The translations under genes and the position numbers were made by a program. From NCBI RefSeq assembly GCF_000002995.4, contig NW_025062475.1, positions 4,626,528 to 4,690,527 on the forward strand: 64,000 nt of DNA. Direction: 5' to 3'. The stretch comes from Brugia malayi (taxonomy: Eukaryota > Nematoda > Chromadorea > Rhabditida > Onchocercidae). Shown here in pieces: positions 59,747 through 64,000 of the stretch. The notes under the pieces were generated by a model. It saw only the letters and a list, made by a program, of their open reading frames with translations. It was not told the DNA's origin and made no database searches. Every line of letters begins with the position of its first letter. Position 1 is the stretch's first letter.

Positions 59747-60018
59747 CTAACGTGGAGTTTTCATACATCGCTGCCTGTGAGATCTCAGATTTCCCTTATA
59801 GATGAAAATTTTGCCACATTTTTCGCACTGAACTTTAGGCCCGTGTGCTTCCTGATGGTTGTAGAATGATGATGGATGATTGAATGTTCGCCCACAACCG
59901 GGCACTCTGCATTCATAAATAAAAGGTTTGGGATGCGTTTTAATGTGAGCTGTGTATTCTTTGCGACTCTTCGTTTTCATTGTGCACCCGACGTGGGGGC
60001 ACTCATAATTTTCCTCAT
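59747..60018 (-). CDS. Alternative terminal exon C3: three zinc fingers
   Basis: 272 nt after TTTTTCAG, reading DEENYECPHVGC, finger 1 ending H-I-K-T-H, finger 2 CRVPGCGRTFNHPSSFYNH, finger 3 CEKCGKIFIYKGNLRSH then R-Q-R-C, stop after M-K-T-P-R. All ligands present. Confidence 0.72.
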
Positions 60019-60194
60019 CTGAAAAATTCTCGTATAACATTTGTTTTTACAATTCTATCATACCAGTTGTTAATTAATTTACACAGTTTGGAAACTGATC
60101 ATAAAAATGTCTGTGATAATTTACATCAAATGACTTAGGTTATAGTTTTTTACTTTGTTTTTTTTTTTTTTTTTTATGCATTTAAAGAAATAAT

Positions 60195-60240
60195 GTAATT
60201 GAAGATTTTCTGTGACGATAAAATCAGGAAGTTCTTGATT
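60195..60240 (-). pseudogene. Relic of the constant exon's 3' end (C2/C3 interval)
   Basis: Minus strand KNQELPDFIVTENLQ; D-F-I-V-T-E-N parallels D-L-V-T-A-K-N of the constant exon. A second relic (KESRTGPDFIAVKN) lies in the C1/C2 interval at about 60778-60825. Confidence 0.45.
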
Positions 60241-60336
60241 CTTTTTTGTTTTTTCCTGTCTCAGCACATTGCTTCTCAGTACGTGCATTTCATTTCTGAT
60301 AGCTAAACGTGTTTAAATCTTGTTAAATATGAAAAA

Positions 60337-60608
60337 CTAACGTATGGTTTTTGTGCAATGCTTCCTGTGAGTGCTCAGATTATTCTTACAGCTGAAAATT
60401 CTGCCACAGTTTCCGCACTCAGTCCTGGGTGCGTGTGTTTGCTGATGACTGCAGAATGATGATGGATTATTGAATGCTAACCCACAACCGGACACTTTGC
60501 ATTCATAAATAAAAGGTTCAGGATGCGTTTTCCTGTGAGCTATATATTCATTGTAATTCTTTGTTTTCATTGTACATCCGACATAGGAACACTCGTAATT
60601 TTCCTCAT
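60337..60608 (-). CDS. Alternative terminal exon C2: three zinc fingers
   Basis: 272 nt; the acceptor is TTTTTTAG instead of the TTTTTCAG of most others. Starts DEENYECSYVGC, finger 2 CKVSGCGLAFNNPSSFCSH, where Asn replaces His before Pro and Ala replaces Thr before Phe, finger 3 CGNCGRIFSCKNNLSTH then R-K-H-C, stop after T-K-T-I-R. The most divergent intact cassette. Confidence 0.72.
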
Positions 60609-61025
60609 CTAAAAAATTCTCTTACAACATTTGCTTTTATAATTCTATCATACCAATTTGTAATTAATTAACGCAATTTGAAAACTGATCATTGAAATGT
60701 GTACGATATACTTCAATAGCTCATGTCACGGATCTTTACTTGTTTTCCCATGTATTTAAAATTTTTTTTTTAAATTTTTCACTGCGATGAAATCAGGTCC
60801 AGTCCTCGATTCTTTGCTGTTCAATCACGTATTCATTCCATTCCTTGAACAGTAGGTACTGCTTATCTTTTCTTATGTTGAATATAAACGAGGATGATCT
60901 ATTTATTTATGGTTAAATGTTGTTTTCCTATTGAATTTTGTACTGCTATAGGACGGGTTTTTCTCAACTATGCATTTAATTCCAAGTAGGCAAACATGTT
61001 TGAAGTTCTGTTAAATTTTGTGAAA

Positions 61026-61297
61026 CTAACGTGGAGCTTTCGTACAATGCGTCTTGTGAGACCTCAAATTATTTTTAGAGTTGAAAATTTTGCCACAGTT
61101 TCCGCACTGAAGTTTAGGACCGTGTGTTTCCTGATGGTTGTAGAATGATGATTGATGATTGAATGTGCGTCTACAACCGAACACTTTGCATTCATAAATA
61201 AAAGGTTTGGGATGCGTTTTCCTGTGAGTTATGTATTCATTGTAATTCTTCATTATCATAGTACATCCGACATGGGGACATTCATAATTTTTCTTAT
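61026..61297 (-). CDS. Alternative terminal exon C1: three zinc fingers
   Basis: Cassette nearest the unit C constant exon (141-nt intron). Starts DKKNYECPHVGC, then Met-Ile-Met-Lys; finger 2 CKVFGCRRTFNHQSSFYNH has Arg for Gly after the second Cys; finger 3 CGNCGKIFNSKNNLRSH then K-T-H-C; stop after T-K-A-P-R. Its third finger is closer to A3/B3 than to A1/B1, suggesting exchange between cassettes. Confidence 0.8.
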
Positions 61298-61438
61298 CTG
61301 AAAAATTCTTCTATAACATTTGTTTTTGCAACTAACATCTTCCATTATATCATTTGGTAATGAATTAATGTAATTTGGAAAGTGATTATGGATTCAAATT
61401 GTGAGAATATATAATTAGAAGTAAAAACTGAATGTTAC

Positions 61439-61937
61439 CTGTAATGGAAGGACTTTGCAGAACAAATAAATTTAAGTGTTTTGCAGTAAGAAGGTCAGTT
61501 TTTATGTCGGGCTTCTCAATGTTTGCCGAAATATTACTATGCATATTCTCACCATCTGTTCTCGGCAATTCTTGCAACTGAGAATTTCCTGTTGTGATTG
61601 GAACGGTTTCGATTTTCGAATCCTCATTGCTTCTATGCTCACTTTTCCACAAATCAGTAAAATCAAAGTGCGAAAAATCAGATAAAATGCTATCCTGCAA
61701 ATTCCCAACAGAATTTTCTAGTTCGTTGTTATGAATATCCATGCCTGAATCCAGAATCGATTCCAAATTGCTATTATCAAGGATGTTGAAACTAGTTGAG
61801 AAGTACCCATTGCTACAGTCATCCCATGTAATGTCATCGATGTCGAGATTTAGTAGAGAGATAGTTCCATTCTCAGCCAAAACAATACAAAGCAGAAAGC
61901 TCAACCAGATGATTTGTGTCATTGAAATGAAGAGCAA
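61439..61937 (-). CDS. Constant 5' exon of secreted zinc-finger gene, unit C
   Basis: 166 codons plus one base, phase 1 donor GTAACA, 25 codons shorter than in A and B. Residues 1 to about 60, with the signal peptide, are identical to A/B, as is the block FSHFDFTDLWKSEHRSNEDS to about G-E-N-M-H-S. Between and after these blocks it is replaced by different sequence (SGMDIHNNELENSVGNLQDS; IEKPDIKTDLLTAKHLNLFV). The mosaic points to gene conversion or shuffling. Joined to a cassette it gives about 256 residues. Confidence 0.83.
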
Positions 61938-61949
61938 GATGAAAAACTG

Positions 61950-64000
61950 AATTTTTACAATGACAGAAACACTCCATTGAAAGTTTTTATTTCAGATTGG
62001 TTGGAATTAAACGACCAAAGGTTTAAACAGTTTTTAATCTGTCTTATTTGCATCATTCCTCATACTTTTTCCCTTTTACTGTAATTTTTCTATTATTAAA
62101 TTAATAGCTGATGAATACGCTTTTGGATTACACGAATAAAAGATTAAAAATTAAATTGTCATGCATGAAAAATTAAATTCATACAGCCATCAATTGTTAC
62201 CTGTCGTGTAACTCCTGATAATTAATTAATATCACTTCATCATTTTTCATTAATTTGAAAATATTTCTAAAAGACTCTACAAGTGCGCAAGAATGAGAAG
62301 CTGCACGATATTTCTGATAATATCATCAGAATGATGCAGAAATTCTACAACTTCATTATGATAATTCTAATCATTATTTATCAGATGAATCTCACTCTTT
62401 TTGTTTCAATATTCTATAACTTTCCAATTCTTTTACTTCTATTTTTCTTCTCATTGAGTATTACATTTTCAATTTACACTTAACTGACGTACTGTACAGG
62501 AATCTGACTGAAATGCTAACATTTCATGCTTAATCTAGTAGGATTACGTCACATGAAACACAATAAATCTTTTGTTATTCTCTAGTAAAAAAATCGGGTG
62601 ACAAAAATTTTGTTTGAACCAATTGTGAAAAAACATGAATGGATAATGTTATAAAAATGTACAACAGAAAATGTACAACATTTTGACAATTGTTGTGAGC
62701 TAAATTTACATATTTCGCTTTTGTTCTATTCCAACAATCTTTCATCTGCTGAAATTGCATGGAAAGTATTATATTCCATTAATTGACCTCTTTCAAGTTC
62801 ACTATTCGACCAGCTTTTATGTCTTGAACGTTTAATTTGATCAGTTGGAATTTGACATTACCAAATTGTTTAATTATATTATTTTTATATCAAATGCATT
62901 TTTAGTAGGAATAAGTTAATTTTCATTAAAAATAATGTAAATTTAAGTCATTACCAAAAAATAACTGTGCCTACCATTCTCATCAAGACAATTCTTGAAG
63001 AAATTTTAGCGAGAATATGCCATCAATTGGAAATTTTGTATAAATTCTGGTTGAATTACTTCTCTGAATTAGGAAGATACAATGATTCAAACTTTAAGTT
63101 CTTTAATGATTTTTTGTTTTTCAACCATGACTTATTACTTTAATGAAATTCCAATCTACATGCCAACTGGCCAGATGCTATTACTTCTCTGAATTGGGAA
63201 GATTCATTTAACAAGGAAGCAGTCGAAAAGTCTTTATTTTGAGGCTTACAGTGAACACTAAAAACTAGAATGTATTAAACATATGAAAACACACGATGAA
63301 CAGTTTATTTATAAGCTAAACCCGATTTTGAACTAACATGTCAGTACTAAAGTGCTAAACTTACAATCCTAACAATTTTGTCAACGTTAATATCATATGA
63401 GAAACTTAAGCTAATTATGCGTACACATAGACATTATAAATTTATAAAATCCAATAATATTTGTGCTTGATAAATTTAAATTTCCCCTATTGAATCTAAG
63501 TTTTACTTCGTGATCTCTCGAAGCTCTCTTTCTCTCTCTCTAAAAATCTCTCGAATCTCTTGAAAATCACTTCATGTAAAGTGTTAAATTGTCAATGAGA
63601 TGTCTGGCCACTGACGTGCACGTAGTCGATGGATTATTGGGCAATTTTTTTTGCTTTTCGAGATGATTTATTACTGTAATCCATTTTCAAAATCATCATG
63701 AAAAAATGTGCATTTTGTTAAGGTGGAAATACATTTGTCATTCTTTGTGATTGCAATTGTAAGTTCGATGACAAATTAATACTGTCATTTTCTCCATTAT
63801 ATCATATTGCCAAATAATGGCTAATGTGAAATAATGTGAGTTCTAACAACAGTTAGTGCTTTGCATTAGGAAAGCTGAAGCAGTCAATGCTTCAGCATTT
63901 TTTTACTAATTAATTAATACTTTTTCTTTTTTTTTTTGTTGTAACTTTATGCAATTCATGTAATTTGAAGAGTAATCGTAAAAAATGAGGGTGACAAAAT
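61950..64000. other. Upstream flank of the unit C zinc-finger gene
   Basis: Copy of 31555-33415 up to about 63805, including the right inverted-repeat arm (about 62284-62345) and the CT-rich run near 63530. Beyond 63810 it diverges and no gene is seen to the window end. Confidence 0.5.

Larger units (their letters stand above)
59147..64000. repeat. Segmental duplication unit C (partial)
   Basis: Carries the zinc-finger array, constant exon and about 1.9 kb of upstream flank. Homology with units A and B is near-perfect from about 61790 to 63805, then drops at ATATCATATTGCCAAATAATGG, where A and B read ATATTACAAAATAATTACT. At about 62130 it shares GATTACACGAAT with unit A while unit B has GACTGTATGAAT. 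Confidence 0.88.

Overview
The window looks like nuclear DNA of a parasitic nematode, most probably a filarial worm (inference). The support is a very AT-rich sequence, short nematode-style introns, a 23-exon USP32-type deubiquitinase, BEL/Pao retrotransposons, and acceptor-like TTCAG/TTTAG sites just before start codons that would suit spliced-leader trans-splicing. There are no operons of bacterial type, rRNA genes or CRISPR arrays, and no convincing tRNA.

Layout. 1-2152: AT-rich DNA ending in what reads as the last exon of a caudal-type homeobox gene on the + strand. 5912-14407 (- strand): a complete gene for a USP32/CYK-3-like ubiquitin hydrolase, whose 23 exons join in phase to give 1171 residues with EF-hands, a DUSP domain and the split USP catalytic domain. 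About 15378-16035: a possible solo LTR. 16638-21467 (+): a gene of at least five exons for a secreted, Ser-rich nematode protein of unknown function, with one unresolved splice junction. 22480-27140 (-): decayed BEL/Pao elements.

28141-64000 is dominated by a segmental duplication of about 9 kb present in three units: A about 28.1-37.7 kb, B about 48.1-59.1 kb, C about 59.1 kb to the window end. Each unit carries, on the - strand, one constant 5' exon (signal peptide plus acidic linker). Downstream of it lie four tandem 3'-terminal exons; those that are intact are exactly 272 nt each, enter in the same phase and end in their own stop codon. Each encodes three zinc fingers of C2H2/C2HC type. 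Units A and B have four intact cassettes, unit C has three plus one decayed. The layout predicts a secreted zinc-finger protein whose finger domain is chosen by alternative terminal exons, about 281 residues in A and B. Relics of the end of the constant exon sit between cassettes, so the array probably arose from tandem copies of whole two-exon genes that lost their first exons.

Unit A is interrupted at its far end by a nearly full-length BEL/Pao element (37657-44466, running into an N gap). Its gag is split by a frameshift, its 1822-codon gag-pol ORF reads into a truncated env-like segment, and its stop lies inside the 3' LTR. After the gap come the last exons of an unrelated + strand gene (44825-45688), a decayed LINE (about 46690-47250), and unit B, whose left edge carries a second, truncated BEL/Pao element (48358-49646) between apparent CATAC target duplications.
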